Assembly: GCA_029251065.1 (NCBI GenBank)
Contig: JAQXEB010000124.1
Coordinates: 1 to 24,255, forward strand
Length of the DNA stretch: 24,255 bases
Source of the DNA: Luminiphilus sp.
Lineage (GTDB): Bacteria; Pseudomonadota; Gammaproteobacteria; Pseudomonadales; Halieaceae
Direction of reading: 5' to 3'
Made by a program: the position numbers and the translations under genes
Notes under the pieces: generated by a model
What the model saw: the letters and a program-made list of their open reading frames with translations, nothing else
Database searches by the model: none
What the model was told of the DNA's origin: nothing
Shown here: positions 1 through 7,540 of the stretch, piece after piece
Layout: each line of letters starts with the position of its first letter
How positions within the stretch are numbered: the first letter of the stretch is position 1

Positions 1-78
1 GAACTGCGCTTTAGCCTCTCAAACATCTCGGCGCTTGCCATTGCACGCCTCGTTGAAGTGCATTTGTTTGGGGCTTAG
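1..78 (+). CDS. Possible C-terminal end of an unidentified ORF
   Basis: Frame 1 is open from the window edge to a TAG at 76-78 and reads as a 25-residue, fairly hydrophobic tail ending in HLFGA. It would end 7 nt before the stop of the convergent sspB, a spacing like that of other convergent pairs here. The segment is too short to assign to a family. Frame 2 is also open for a similar length, so this could be non-coding. A short inverted repeat (CTTAG at 74-78, CTAAG at 86-90) spans both stop codons. Confidence 0.25.
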   Translation, partial: ELRFSLSNISALAIARLVEVHLFGA

Positions 79-85
79 TGGCGAC

Positions 86-481
86 CTAAGTTACTAATTT
101 AAGCGAGGGTTTCCGAGCGGTTCGCGGCAAAATGGGGTCAGGCTCAGGAGGCGGGTTAGATCCATCGAGGTCATCGTCATCATCGAATATCATGCCTTGA
201 CCGTTCTCACGCGCGTAGATCCCTAAGACACTGTCTAATGGAAGAAACACTTCCATAGGTACGCCACCAAAGCGACCACTGAATGCAATCGCGTCATTAC
301 CAAGATTTAAGCTCACCACAGCCGTCGGCGAAATATTAAGAACAATTTGGCCCTCTGTGACGTAGTCGAGCGGAACCATGACCCCCTCACTATGAGCATC
401 AATGAGTACGTGCGGAGTGCAATTGTTATCGACGATCCAATCGTAGATAGCTCGAACAACGTAGGGTTTACTGGGCGTCAC
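86..481 (-). CDS. sspB: Stringent starvation protein B, ClpXP specificity-enhancing factor
   Basis: SspB binds ssrA-tagged and some other substrates and tethers them to ClpX for degradation in the cytoplasm. The 131-residue product has the family's N-terminal substrate-binding fold: a PYVVRAIYDWIVDN start region, then GQIVLNISP, and FGG followed by YARENGQG. After an acidic, proline-rich linker (about residues 98-122) it ends RKPSLKLVT, matching the ClpX-binding tail of E. coli SspB (GRPALRVVK). The linker is shorter than in E. coli, where the protein is about 165 residues. The start codon is GTG at 481-479, preceded by an AGGTGAG-like ribosome site. It lies 16 nt downstream of sspA, as expected for the sspAB operon. 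Confidence 0.95.
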   Translation of the reverse strand: MTPSKPYVVRAIYDWIVDNNCTPHVLIDAHSEGVMVPLDYVTEGQIVLNISPTAVVSLNLGNDAIAFSGRFGGVPMEVFLPLDSVLGIYARENGQGMIFDDDDDLDGSNPPPEPDPILPRTARKPSLKLVT

Positions 482-497
482 TCAAGCTCACCTTTTC

Positions 498-1151
498 CTA
501 CAGCCGCATTTCTCGTTCTGTAACCGACAGGCTCTCTTGGAAGGCCTCGCGACTGAACAAGCGTTCCATGTACTCGTACAACGGCTTTGTCTGTTTGCTT
601 GCCCGAATTTCAATGCCGAGTGCGGGGAGACGCCATAAGATCGGCGCAATACAACAATCTACGAGCGTAAAGTCTTCGCTCATGAAAAATGATTTCTCGG
701 CAAAAATAGGCGAAAGAGCAGTCAGACTGTCGCCGAGGTCACGACGCGCGACGGCCACAGCCGACTTGTCAGAGGAATTAAGTATCGTATCCACGAGCGA
801 GCACCAGTCGCGCTCTACCCGATACATAAAGAGCCGGCTCTCAGCTCGCGCCACCGGGTACACGGGCAACAGCGGTGGGTGAGGGAATCGCTCGTCCAAG
901 TACTCCATCATCACTTTTGACTCGTAGAGAATCAGGTCTCGGTCAATCAGTGTTGGCATCGTATTGTAGGGGTTAAGGTCACCCAGCTCGGCAGCGGGAA
1001 CACCATCTACACTCTCGACAAGATCGACCGAAACACCCTTCTCGGCTAAAACAATACGCACGCGATGGCTGTAGTGGCTCGAGCTATCAGAGAAAAGCGT
1101 CATTGCAGAGCGTTTTGATACCGCGCCTGACGCGTCATCGGCTAACTTCAT
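498..1151 (-). CDS. sspA: Stringent starvation protein A (GST-fold, RNA polymerase-associated)
   Basis: SspA is a glutathione S-transferase-like protein without GST activity that binds RNA polymerase and acts in starvation and acid response. The 217-residue product closely follows E. coli SspA: KRSxMTLFS near residue 13, YSHRVRIVLAEKGV in the thioredoxin-like half, then MEYLDERFPHPPLLPVYPVAR, then FTLVDCCIAPILWRLPALGIE in the helical half, ending TEREMRL. The ATG at 1151 is kept because the KRS segment before the internal Met is conserved and a GGAG lies 9 nt upstream. It follows the bc1 operon but is separated from it by a strong hairpin, so it probably needs its own promoter or read-through; I could not identify a promoter. 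Confidence 0.95.
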   Translation of the reverse strand: MKLADDASGAVSKRSAMTLFSDSSSHYSHRVRIVLAEKGVSVDLVESVDGVPAAELGDLNPYNTMPTLIDRDLILYESKVMMEYLDERFPHPPLLPVYPVARAESRLFMYRVERDWCSLVDTILNSSDKSAVAVARRDLGDSLTALSPIFAEKSFFMSEDFTLVDCCIAPILWRLPALGIEIRASKQTKPLYEYMERLFSREAFQESLSVTEREMRL

Positions 1152-1181
1152 TAGGGGGAACTCCGAGCGGAATGATGAAAG

Positions 1182-1214
1182 TTCAGCGGCGGGACCACCC
1201 TCCCGCCGTCTGAA
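1182..1214 (-). terminator. Hairpin terminator after the bc1 operon
   Basis: An inverted repeat lies between petBC and sspA: TTCAGCGGCGGGA (1182-1194), a 6-nt loop, and TCCCGCCG plus CTGAA (1201-1208 and 1210-1214) with one bulged base at 1209. The stem is about 13 bp and GC-rich in its inner part. On the minus strand it is followed by CTTTCATCATT, a modest T-rich tail. It begins 19 nt after the petBC stop, a typical place for an intrinsic terminator. Confidence 0.7.
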
Positions 1215-1233
1215 TTATGCCCGTCGGGACGCC

Positions 1234-3240
1234 TCAGTGCACGTCTTTCCAGTATTCGCGATTCAACGCCCACGCAGCGATAAAGAACAATACAAGAAAT
1301 AACATGACGCGCTTCCCCATATCGATCCGGGTCTGCTTGTAAGGCTCGGCCGTGTACGCGAGAAAATTGACGAGATCGTACATAGCACCATCAAACTCAT
1401 CAGTCGCCATAATCCCTGCCGCTGCCACCTCTAAAGAGTCGCAGTGACCCATATCATGCTGGTCATCATCCGTGTGACCGCTTGACACGCACTGCGGAAG
1501 GCCTTGCAACTCCATGAGGACGTGCGGCATACCCACGTCTTTAAACACGAGGTTATTAACACCGTAAGGGCGAGAGTCGTCCTGATAGAAGGAGCGAAGA
1601 TACGTGTACAACCACTGAGGCTTGCGCGCCCTGGAGATCAAGGTTAAATCGGGTGGCGTCGCACCAAACCAAACTTTTGCAACCGCCTTGTCCATACTGT
1701 TATCCATCAACCCACCAATCTTCTGGTTGGGATCGAACATCAAGTTTTCACGGTACAAATCTTCAGGGATACCTAGATCTCTCGCCACGCGGTTGTGGCG
1801 TGAGTACTGAAGCGAGTGGCACCCGGCGCAGTAGTTCGTGTAGAGCGCCGCGCCTTGCTGCAACGAAGCTTGATCTGTCGCGTCTGCGACAAACTCATCG
1901 CACGGAATAGTGCCGCAGTCATAGGCTGATTCAGCACCGACCGCCTTAAGTGGCAACCAGGTCAACACCGCAATCACCGCGATTGTCGCCAAACTCTTAC
2001 CCATGCCCATGCCGCCATCCATCGTGACACGGTCAGGCACCTCTTTGGTCTTATCCCAGGTGGACCACCAATACATACCCAGGAAAAACGCAAAGTAGTA
2101 GACGGTACAGATCTGTGCCAGAAGCGTTCGGCTTTCGGTCGGCGCTTTGACGCCCAGCACACCTAAAATAATAAAGTTGATCACAAAGCCGATCAGCAAT
2201 ACCCGGTTGAGCATTCCACGATAGCGCCATGAGCGAACAGGATTTCTATCAATCCAGGGCATGGCAAAGGGAATAGCAACCGACGCTGCGAAGGCCACAA
2301 ACCCCCAGAACTTATCGGGAACAGCCCGCAATACTGAGTAATACGGCGTGTAGTACCACACAGGCGCAATGTGCTCCGGCGTCTTCAGTGCGTTGGCTTC
2401 TTCAAAGTTTGCAAGTTCTAAAAAGTACCCTCCCATCTCTGGGGCAAAGAAAATGATGCCGCAGAAGAAAAACATAAAGACAGCAATGCCCTGTACATCG
2501 TGCACCGAGTAGTAGGGATGGAACCTAATGCCATCGAGTGGAATACCATTTTCGTCTTTGTACTTTTTAATATCGACGCCGTCTGGGTTGTTAGAACCCA
2601 CCTCATGCAACGCCAAAATGTGCAGTACCACGAGCGCAAGCAGCACGATGGGTAACGCGACAACGTGCAACGCAAAGAATCTGTTGAGGGTAATACCTGA
2701 CAGCAAATAATCCCCGCGAATCCAGGTCGTAACGTCCTCACCCACAACTGGAATAGCGCCAAACAGGGAGATAATGACCTGAGCTCCCCAGTAGGACATT
2801 TGCCCCCAAGGGAGTACGTAGCCCACAAAGGCCTCGGCCATGAGCACGACAAAAATGAGCATCCCGAAAATCCAGATCAGCTCACGCGGCTTCTGATACG
2901 ACCCGTACATCATCGCGCGGAACATATGCATGTAAATGACAATAAAAAATGCTGACGCGCCGGTAGAGTGCATGTAGCGGAGTAACCAGCCGTATTCCAC
3001 GTCTCGCATAATGTATTCAACGGACGCAAACGCTTCTTCAGCGCTCGGTGTGTAACTCATCGTCAACCAGATACCCGTCAGTAACTGATTGACCAAAACC
3101 AGCAGCGAGAATACGCCAAAAAAATACCACAGGTTAAAGTTTTTGGGCGCGTAATAGCTGCCCATGTGCGTGTCCCAGGCGCGCGTAATCGGAAGACGCG
3201 CATCAACCCAAGCGACCAAACCAGTCAGTGCCTTTTCCAT
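1234..3240 (-). CDS. petBC: Fused cytochrome b / cytochrome c1 of the bc1 complex
   Basis: This one 668-residue ORF carries both haem subunits of ubiquinol:cytochrome c reductase in the inner membrane. Residues 1 to about 405 are cytochrome b, with haem b ligands H91/H105 and H192/H207 (second pair 15 apart), the Qo-site PVWY at 293-296, and GSNNP near 216. Residues from about 436 are cytochrome c1: CAGCH haem c site at 471-475, VGMP with likely axial Met571, and a C-terminal membrane anchor at about 643-659. Between them, about residues 414-436 look like a signal peptide (GKS, hydrophobic core, AVGA-ES), so c1 is probably released by signal peptidase, as reported for FbcH of Bradyrhizobium. 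There is no stop codon at the junction. The ATG overlaps the petA stop by 1 nt (TAATG), suggesting coupling. Confidence 0.95.
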   Translation of the reverse strand: MEKALTGLVAWVDARLPITRAWDTHMGSYYAPKNFNLWYFFGVFSLLVLVNQLLTGIWLTMSYTPSAEEAFASVEYIMRDVEYGWLLRYMHSTGASAFFIVIYMHMFRAMMYGSYQKPRELIWIFGMLIFVVLMAEAFVGYVLPWGQMSYWGAQVIISLFGAIPVVGEDVTTWIRGDYLLSGITLNRFFALHVVALPIVLLALVVLHILALHEVGSNNPDGVDIKKYKDENGIPLDGIRFHPYYSVHDVQGIAVFMFFFCGIIFFAPEMGGYFLELANFEEANALKTPEHIAPVWYYTPYYSVLRAVPDKFWGFVAFAASVAIPFAMPWIDRNPVRSWRYRGMLNRVLLIGFVINFIILGVLGVKAPTESRTLLAQICTVYYFAFFLGMYWWSTWDKTKEVPDRVTMDGGMGMGKSLATIAVIAVLTWLPLKAVGAESAYDCGTIPCDEFVADATDQASLQQGAALYTNYCAGCHSLQYSRHNRVARDLGIPEDLYRENLMFDPNQKIGGLMDNSMDKAVAKVWFGATPPDLTLISRARKPQWLYTYLRSFYQDDSRPYGVNNLVFKDVGMPHVLMELQGLPQCVSSGHTDDDQHDMGHCDSLEVAAAGIMATDEFDGAMYDLVNFLAYTAEPYKQTRIDMGKRVMLFLVLFFIAAWALNREYWKDVH

Positions 3241-3866
3241 TACGCTACCTCCGCGTCAACGCCGATAACCAAAACGTTATCGCCTTCGAATGAATAGGGG
3301 GGGACGACTAAGTTAGCCGCCGCGGGAACGCCTTTATAGACCCGCCCCGCCAAGTCAAACTTTGATCCGTGACAGGGGCAAAAGAAACCGCCAACCCAGC
3401 TGTCGCCGCCAAGATCTGCCGCACCCACTTCCGGCCTAAACTTTGGAGCACACCCAAGGTGCGTACACAAACCAACCACCACCAACAGCTCTTCGTTCAA
3501 AGAACGCGAGGTCCCCTCGATGTAGGTGGGTTGGTCCGCGCCTTCAGAGTTAGGGTCTTTCAGGTCGCCATCCAGAGCCGTCAAGTCCGAGAGCTGCTCG
3601 GGCGTGCGACGCAGCACGTAGACGGGCTTACCACGCCACTCGACAACGACCATTTGACCGGGGGCGATCTTGCCAATGTCGGCTTTGACCGGCGCACCCG
3701 CCGCCTTGGCCTTCTCTGAGGGATTCCAGGACCCCAAAAACGGCACTGCCACGCCAACGACCCCCACGGCACTCACCGCTGATGTCGCTGCTGTAAGAAA
3801 TCGTCGTCGTGTTTGATCTGACCCACGACCATCGTCGGCTGCTTGACTCACCTCAACTTCACTCAT
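3240..3866 (-). CDS. petA: Rieske [2Fe-2S] subunit of the bc1 complex
   Basis: This subunit carries electrons from ubiquinol to cytochrome c1. The 208-residue product has a Tat-type N-terminus (TRRRFL at about 19-24) followed by a membrane segment (about 27-46), which serves as an uncleaved anchor in this family. The cluster-binding boxes are CTHLGC at 134-139 and CPCHGS at 163-168, both complete. I chose the ATG at 3866 because a GGAG (complement of 3875-3878) sits 8 nt upstream and MSEVEVS is a normal family start; the frame also has an ATG 12 codons earlier (3902) without such support. It is the first gene of the petA-petBC operon. A poor TTGCTG-17-TAAACT pair (3970-3942) is the only promoter candidate I noticed. 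Confidence 0.95.
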   Translation of the reverse strand: MSEVEVSQAADDGRGSDQTRRRFLTAATSAVSAVGVVGVAVPFLGSWNPSEKAKAAGAPVKADIGKIAPGQMVVVEWRGKPVYVLRRTPEQLSDLTALDGDLKDPNSEGADQPTYIEGTSRSLNEELLVVVGLCTHLGCAPKFRPEVGAADLGGDSWVGGFFCPCHGSKFDLAGRVYKGVPAAANLVVPPYSFEGDNVLVIGVDAEVA

Positions 3867-3975
3867 TCGGTTGTCTCCGAGTATTCGTTTTGTTGCCGGC
3901 AACTCACGTGCTGCCGCGCAAAAGAAATTTAAAGCCGCCGAAGTTTAATCATCGGTAGCGCCCACAGCAAGGCGA

Positions 3976-3997
3976 AGCGGGGCATAAATGCCCCGCT
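3976..3997 (-). terminator. Second hairpin downstream of rpsI
   Basis: A perfect inverted repeat with arms AGCGGGGCAT (3976-3985) and ATGCCCCGCT (3988-3997) is separated by AA, so the realistic stem is about 9 bp with a 4-nt loop. It lies 52 nt beyond the rpsI stop and 109 nt before petA. Neither flank has a strong T run, so it could be a back-up terminator, a transcript-end stabiliser or a leader structure of petA. Confidence 0.5.
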
Positions 3998-4020
3998 GAT
4001 AGTGATAATTTGTTCAGTAA

Positions 4021-4042
4021 CGTGACAGCGGAGGCTGTCACG
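4021..4042 (-). terminator. First hairpin downstream of rpsI
   Basis: A perfect 9-bp stem has arms CGTGACAGC (4021-4029) and GCTGTCACG (4034-4042) and a 4-nt loop. It begins 7 nt after the rpsI stop codon. On the minus strand it is followed by TTACTGAACAAATTATC, which is A/T-rich but not a clean U tract. It is the most likely end of the rplM-rpsI transcript. Confidence 0.6.
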
Positions 4043-4049
4043 AAGGCGA

Positions 4050-4442
4050 TTAGCGCTTCGAGAACTGTGGACGACGACGCGCCTTGCGCAAACCCACTTT
4101 CTTACGCTCGACTTCACGCGCGTCACGCGTCACGAAACCCGCTGCCCGCAGCGTTCCTCGCAGTGACTCATCATACTCAAGCAGCGCACGGGTCAACCCG
4201 TGGCGAATCGCGCCGGCCTGACCAAAACTGCCGCCACCGGCAACCGTAATGTTCGCGTCGAACTTATCAGAAGTCTCGGTAAGCTCCAGCGGCTGACGAA
4301 CAACCATGCGTGCGACTTCTCGGCCAAAGTACTGGTCGATTCCAAGTCCATTGATCGTGATAGCACCGCTACCGCCCTTCAAGAAAACTCGAGCTGTTGA
4401 CGTCTTGCGTCGTCCGGTGCCGTAATACTGTGCGACTGCCAT
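4050..4442 (-). CDS. rpsI: 30S ribosomal protein S9
   Basis: S9 sits in the head of the small subunit, and its C-terminal tail reaches the P-site tRNA. The 130-residue product has the usual length and landmarks: YYGTGRRKTSTARVFLK at the start, an INGLGIDQYF segment, GGGxFGQAGAIRHGLTRAL in the middle, and the basic tail KARRRPQFSKR. The ATG at 4442 has AAGGA 7 nt upstream, and the rplM TAA overlaps that ribosome site, so the two genes (gap 10 nt) are probably translated together. Confidence 0.98.
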   Translation of the reverse strand: MAVAQYYGTGRRKTSTARVFLKGGSGAITINGLGIDQYFGREVARMVVRQPLELTETSDKFDANITVAGGGSFGQAGAIRHGLTRALLEYDESLRGTLRAAGFVTRDAREVERKKVGLRKARRRPQFSKR

Positions 4443-4452
4443 GATGGATTCC

Positions 4453-4881
4453 TTAAATTGTCAGCGTTTGAGGCTGCTGAGCCTCATGAGGATGTGACGC
4501 CCCAGAGTACACTTTGAGCTTCTTGAACATTGCCCGACCTAGAGGGTTTCGCGGCAACATACCCTTTACGGCACGCTGCAAAACACGTTCCGGCGCACGA
4601 TCGATCAGCTTTTCAAACGTAAATGACTTCAAACCACCGGGATAACCCGTGTGGTGGTGGTACATCTTGTCCGTGGCCTTGGCGCCCGTAACACGAATTT
4701 TCTCGCAATTGACAACGACAATGTAGTCGCCCATGTCCATGTGCGGCGTGAACTCCGGCTTGTGCTTACCGCGCAGGCGGTGAGCAATTTCGGCAGCCAA
4801 TCGTCCGAGAGTCTTGTTTTCTGCGTCTACCACGAACCAATCGTGGTGAACGTCACCTGCCTTTGCGCTATACGTTTTCAT
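4453..4881 (-). CDS. rplM: 50S ribosomal protein L13
   Basis: L13 is an early-assembly protein of the large subunit. The 142-residue product matches the bacterial family throughout: KTYSAKAGDVHHDWFVVDAE at the start, LGRLAAEIAHRLRGKHKPEFTPHMD, then GDYIVVVN, YHHTGYPGGLK, the AVKGMLPRNPLGRAMFKKLKVY block, and the closing HPHEAQQP. It is first in the rplM-rpsI operon, with a candidate sigma-70 promoter at about 4918-4946. The upstream leader is short; in other bacteria this operon can be autoregulated through it, which I cannot judge here. Confidence 0.98.
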   Translation of the reverse strand: MKTYSAKAGDVHHDWFVVDAENKTLGRLAAEIAHRLRGKHKPEFTPHMDMGDYIVVVNCEKIRVTGAKATDKMYHHHTGYPGGLKSFTFEKLIDRAPERVLQRAVKGMLPRNPLGRAMFKKLKVYSGASHPHEAQQPQTLTI

Positions 4882-4917
4882 GAACTCGCCTATCAGGCCT
4901 TAATTAAAGGAGCGCGG

Positions 4918-4946
4918 AGATTACAGCAGGCAGTTATAGCTTTCAA
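4918..4946 (-). promoter_or_regulatory. Candidate sigma-70 promoter of rplM-rpsI
   Basis: On the minus strand TTGAAA (complement of 4941-4946) is followed after 17 nt by TAATCT (4923-4918), or after 15 nt by TGTAAT (4925-4920), which carries an extended -10 TG one base upstream. It lies in the 78-nt gap between zapE and rplM and would give a leader of roughly 30 nt. This is read by eye from hexamer matches and spacing only. Confidence 0.5.
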
Positions 4947-4959
4947 TAGAAAACCGTCG

Positions 4960-6054
4960 CTACGGGCGATGTTCCCGACCCAAATATTCCACAGACTGCA
5001 TTTCGATTAAACGCGAGAGCGTCCTTTGAAACTCAAACGCTAACTTGCGCCCCGCATAGAGGCTATTCATTTCCACCTCGGCCGCTACGGCCACTTTGAT
5101 ATTCCTGTCGTAAAATTCATCGATAAGGGTAACGAATCGACGCGCGCCGTCTTCGCTGTCTGGGGTCAACTGCGGCACGTCAGAAATAAGAATCGAGTGA
5201 AACTCGCGCGCCAGCTGTGTGTAATCCATGGCGCTGCGTGCGCACAAACACAATTGAGCGAAAGACACCATGAGCACGCCCTCGGACATGCCGCAATACG
5301 TCAAAGGCCGTTTATTGACAACGAGCGTCCCGGCATTCAGCAATTTTCCGCCCGACAACTCACTAAACAATGCGGGCAAAGGGCTCGCTGCTTCAGGGGA
5401 ATCCGCGACAAAATAAAGCTCAGACCGGGACAGCACGCGGAGCCGGTAATCAACGCCGCTGTCAACATTCAAGACCTTTGTGTAGTTCTCTACCGCGTGG
5501 ATTGCCGGGAGGAAACGAGCTCGCTGAAGACCGTCCTTGTAGAGCCCATTTGGGGGAATGTTCGAGGTGGCGACCAAGGTGATTCCGCGATCAAACAAAC
5601 ACTGCATCAGTCCGCCTAGCAACATCGCGTCTCCAATATCGCTGACGTAAAATTCGTCGAAGCAGAGAACCTGAGTCTGAGATGCGATGCGATCAGCGAC
5701 GGTATCCAGCGGATTTTTGGTGCCGGTCAGCGTGCTCAGATCCTCGTGAACGCGTTGCATAAATCGGTTGAAGTGCATGCGCTCTTTTTGCTTGAAGGTC
5801 AGAGCCTCGAAGAACGAATCCATGAGGTACGTCTTGCCTCGGCCCACCCCGCCCCAGAGATAAAGACCGATTTCGGGCGTTTGATCGCTCGCCCCAAACA
5901 ACCGACCGAGCAGGCCCTTTTTTCGCCCTGCTCGCGCTTCCACGCGCTCATACAACTGTTGCAACTCGATGACGGCAAGCCGCTGCGCAGCGTCTGGAAT
6001 AATTAAACCAGCGTTAAGATCAGATTCGTAGCGTTCAGCAGGCGTAGGGATCAT
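4960..6054 (-). CDS. zapE: Cell division protein ZapE (AFG1-like ATPase)
   Basis: ZapE is a cytoplasmic P-loop ATPase that associates with the FtsZ ring; it is related to mitochondrial Afg1/Lace1. The 364-residue product has Walker A GGVGRGKT at 68-75 and Walker B LCFDEF at 130-135 followed by YVSDIGDA, then a sensor-like TSNIPP at about 173-178 and LYKDGLQRARFLPAI. Length and motif order fit the family. It starts at an ATG (6054) without a clear ribosome site. It diverges from zapG across a 166-nt gap that must hold promoters for both; I found no convincing hexamer pair there, only a direct repeat CAAAGTTA at 6174-6181 and 6187-6194. Confidence 0.95.
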   Translation of the reverse strand: MIPTPAERYESDLNAGLIIPDAAQRLAVIELQQLYERVEARAGRKKGLLGRLFGASDQTPEIGLYLWGGVGRGKTYLMDSFFEALTFKQKERMHFNRFMQRVHEDLSTLTGTKNPLDTVADRIASQTQVLCFDEFYVSDIGDAMLLGGLMQCLFDRGITLVATSNIPPNGLYKDGLQRARFLPAIHAVENYTKVLNVDSGVDYRLRVLSRSELYFVADSPEAASPLPALFSELSGGKLLNAGTLVVNKRPLTYCGMSEGVLMVSFAQLCLCARSAMDYTQLAREFHSILISDVPQLTPDSEDGARRFVTLIDEFYDRNIKVAVAAEVEMNSLYAGRKLAFEFQRTLSRLIEMQSVEYLGREHRP

Positions 6055-6220
6055 TTAGTGACTTTCTGGGTGTGAAAAAGACGGTTTTACGGCGTGAGAC
6101 TCTAGCGCCAACTCATGTATACGACAATAATCAGAATGGGATGACTGCATCGAAAAGCGACCGTCTGGTTGGTCAAAGTTATCGGACAAAGTTAACATGT
6201 AAGAAACTCGGGGGAGTCTT

Positions 6221-6679
6221 ATGGAACCAACAATTACGAGTATTGCTTATTTCGCGTTTGCCGGATTCTCGGTCGGTCTTGGCGTGGGTTGGTGGCTGGC
6301 CACACAACGCAAGGATAACGCCAGCGATGTCATCGATGGATTAAAGCGCGAGGTTGAGGCCGCGCAGGTGTCTCGGCGGGCCTACGAGCAGTCGGTGACA
6401 AGTCATTTTGCCAATACCGCTCAACTGCTTCATCGCATGCAGGATGACTATCGCTCTATCTATAGCCATATTGCCTCGGGTGCCCAAGAACTTTGCGACG
6501 CAGAGGTCGCCAGTCAAATGGATGACATAAAACACATTGGCGGCGTGTTTGAGGTACCCGATCACCTGTTAGACCCTGCGCAACCGCTCGACTACGCACC
6601 AAAGAAATCCGCGAGCGAGGCAGGGCAACTCTCCGAAGATTTTGGTTTGGATAAAAATTACGCGAGCCAGTCCAACTGA
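6221..6679 (+). CDS. zapG: ZapG/YhcB family (DUF1043) inner-membrane division protein
   Basis: YhcB (ZapG) is a small inner-membrane protein tied to division and envelope synthesis. The 152-residue product has one N-terminal membrane segment (about residues 5-26, ending GWWLATQRK) followed by a charged, helical region with heptad-like spacing (about 30-100) including LKREVEAAQ and SHFANTAQLLHRMQDDYRS; this is the conserved DUF1043 core. The C-terminal third is acidic and low in conservation. The ATG at 6221 has a GGGGAG about 6 nt upstream. It sits back to back with zapE and ends 4 nt before the convergent Nif3-like gene. Confidence 0.9.
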   Translation: MEPTITSIAYFAFAGFSVGLGVGWWLATQRKDNASDVIDGLKREVEAAQVSRRAYEQSVTSHFANTAQLLHRMQDDYRSIYSHIASGAQELCDAEVASQMDDIKHIGGVFEVPDHLLDPAQPLDYAPKKSASEAGQLSEDFGLDKNYASQSN

Positions 6680-6683
6680 AAAC

Positions 6684-7445
6684 TCAAGCCGGACTGTCGA
6701 TGTCCACGAAGTGGTGCTCGATACTAAAGTGTTCAGCGACCCACTGTCCTAGAGCGCGAGCGCCAAATCGCTCCGTCGCGTGATGGCCCGCAGCAATAAA
6801 CGAGATACCTCGCTCGCGAGCAACATGGACGGTTTGCTCTGAGATCTCACCGGTGACATACAAGTCAACGCCCGCATCGGCGGCGGCGTCTATGTAACGC
6901 TGGCCTCCGCCGGTACACCACGCCACTGACTGAACGCTTGCCTCAGGACTTCCCACAACGGTGACCCCTCGCCCCAACTCGCGCTCCAGGCCCTGTGCAA
7001 CCGACTCAAGTGATTTTGGAGATTCCAGCTCGCCGTAAAAAACAGGAAAACTAAGATCCACTGCATTCAGTGGTTGCCAATCACTAAGCCCCAGGGCCCT
7101 CCCTAAACCGGCGTTGTTACCCAATGACCGATGACAATCCAAAGGCAGGTGATAGGCAAATAAATTTATCCCCGAATCCAACAGTATTTTGAGTCTGCGC
7201 GCCTTCATCCCGACGACTCGCGCGTCTTCGCCTTGCCAAAAATAGCCATGATGCACGAGTACCGCGTCTGCCTTTAGCGCCACCGCCTTATCGAGTAGCG
7301 CCTGACACGCGGTCACCCCTGATACAACTACAGAAATAGTCGGCGAGCCCTCAACTTGCAAACCATTAGGGCAATAATCGTTAAAGCCCTCTATGTTCAG
7401 TTCGCGATCCAGCGCGACCCTCAGTGTTTCTCGGCTGATACTCAT
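6684..7445 (-). CDS. Nif3-like dinuclear metal centre protein (YbgI family)
   Basis: Members form toroidal hexamers with a two-metal site per subunit; the exact reaction is unsettled, though they are often labelled GTP cyclohydrolase type 2. The 253-residue product shows the family's metal-ligand motifs: VLVHHGYFW near residue 65, YHLPLDCHRSLGNNAGL near 100, and GEISEQTVHVARERG with AAGHHATERFG near the C-terminus. I chose the ATG at 7445 because GGCGGGG (complement of 7456-7462) lies 10 nt upstream; an in-frame GTG three codons earlier would lie too close to that site. It is divergent from the degS-like gene and ends almost against zapG. Confidence 0.92.
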   Translation of the reverse strand: MSISRETLRVALDRELNIEGFNDYCPNGLQVEGSPTISVVVSGVTACQALLDKAVALKADAVLVHHGYFWQGEDARVVGMKARRLKILLDSGINLFAYHLPLDCHRSLGNNAGLGRALGLSDWQPLNAVDLSFPVFYGELESPKSLESVAQGLERELGRGVTVVGSPEASVQSVAWCTGGGQRYIDAAADAGVDLYVTGEISEQTVHVARERGISFIAAGHHATERFGARALGQWVAEHFSIEHHFVDIDSPA

Positions 7446-7479
7446 GAAGAACACACCCCGCCTATCTCAATTGCATTTG

Positions 7480-7495
7480 TAATACGTATTATACT
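7480..7495. promoter_or_regulatory. Palindrome and -10 elements in the divergent Nif3/degS gap
   Basis: TAATACGTATTA (7480-7491) is a perfect 12-bp palindrome in the 95-nt divergent gap. It overlaps a perfect TATAAT on the minus strand (complement of 7488-7493), oriented toward the Nif3-like gene, and TATACT on the plus strand (7490-7495), oriented toward the protease gene. Neither has a good -35 match at 16-18 nt, so activator dependence is possible. Whether the palindrome binds a protein is unknown. Confidence 0.35.
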
Positions 7496-7540
7496 CAGAC
7501 TTTGATTTACACTATTGATCCTGAACTTGAGATCTAAATA

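Noticed and set aside
3892..3903. 12-bp palindrome GTTGCCGGCAAC just upstream of petA
   Set aside because: It is short, GC-rich and not obviously placed against a promoter; I could not separate it from chance.
6072..6344. 90-codon plus-strand frame starting in the zapE-zapG gap
   Set aside because: It overlaps the well-supported zapG in another frame, has no ribosome site and no family similarity.
6668..6696. Inverted repeat CAGTCC/GGACTG across the zapG and Nif3-like stops, considered as a bidirectional terminator
   Set aside because: The stem is only 6 bp with a 17-nt loop and lacks flanking T runs.
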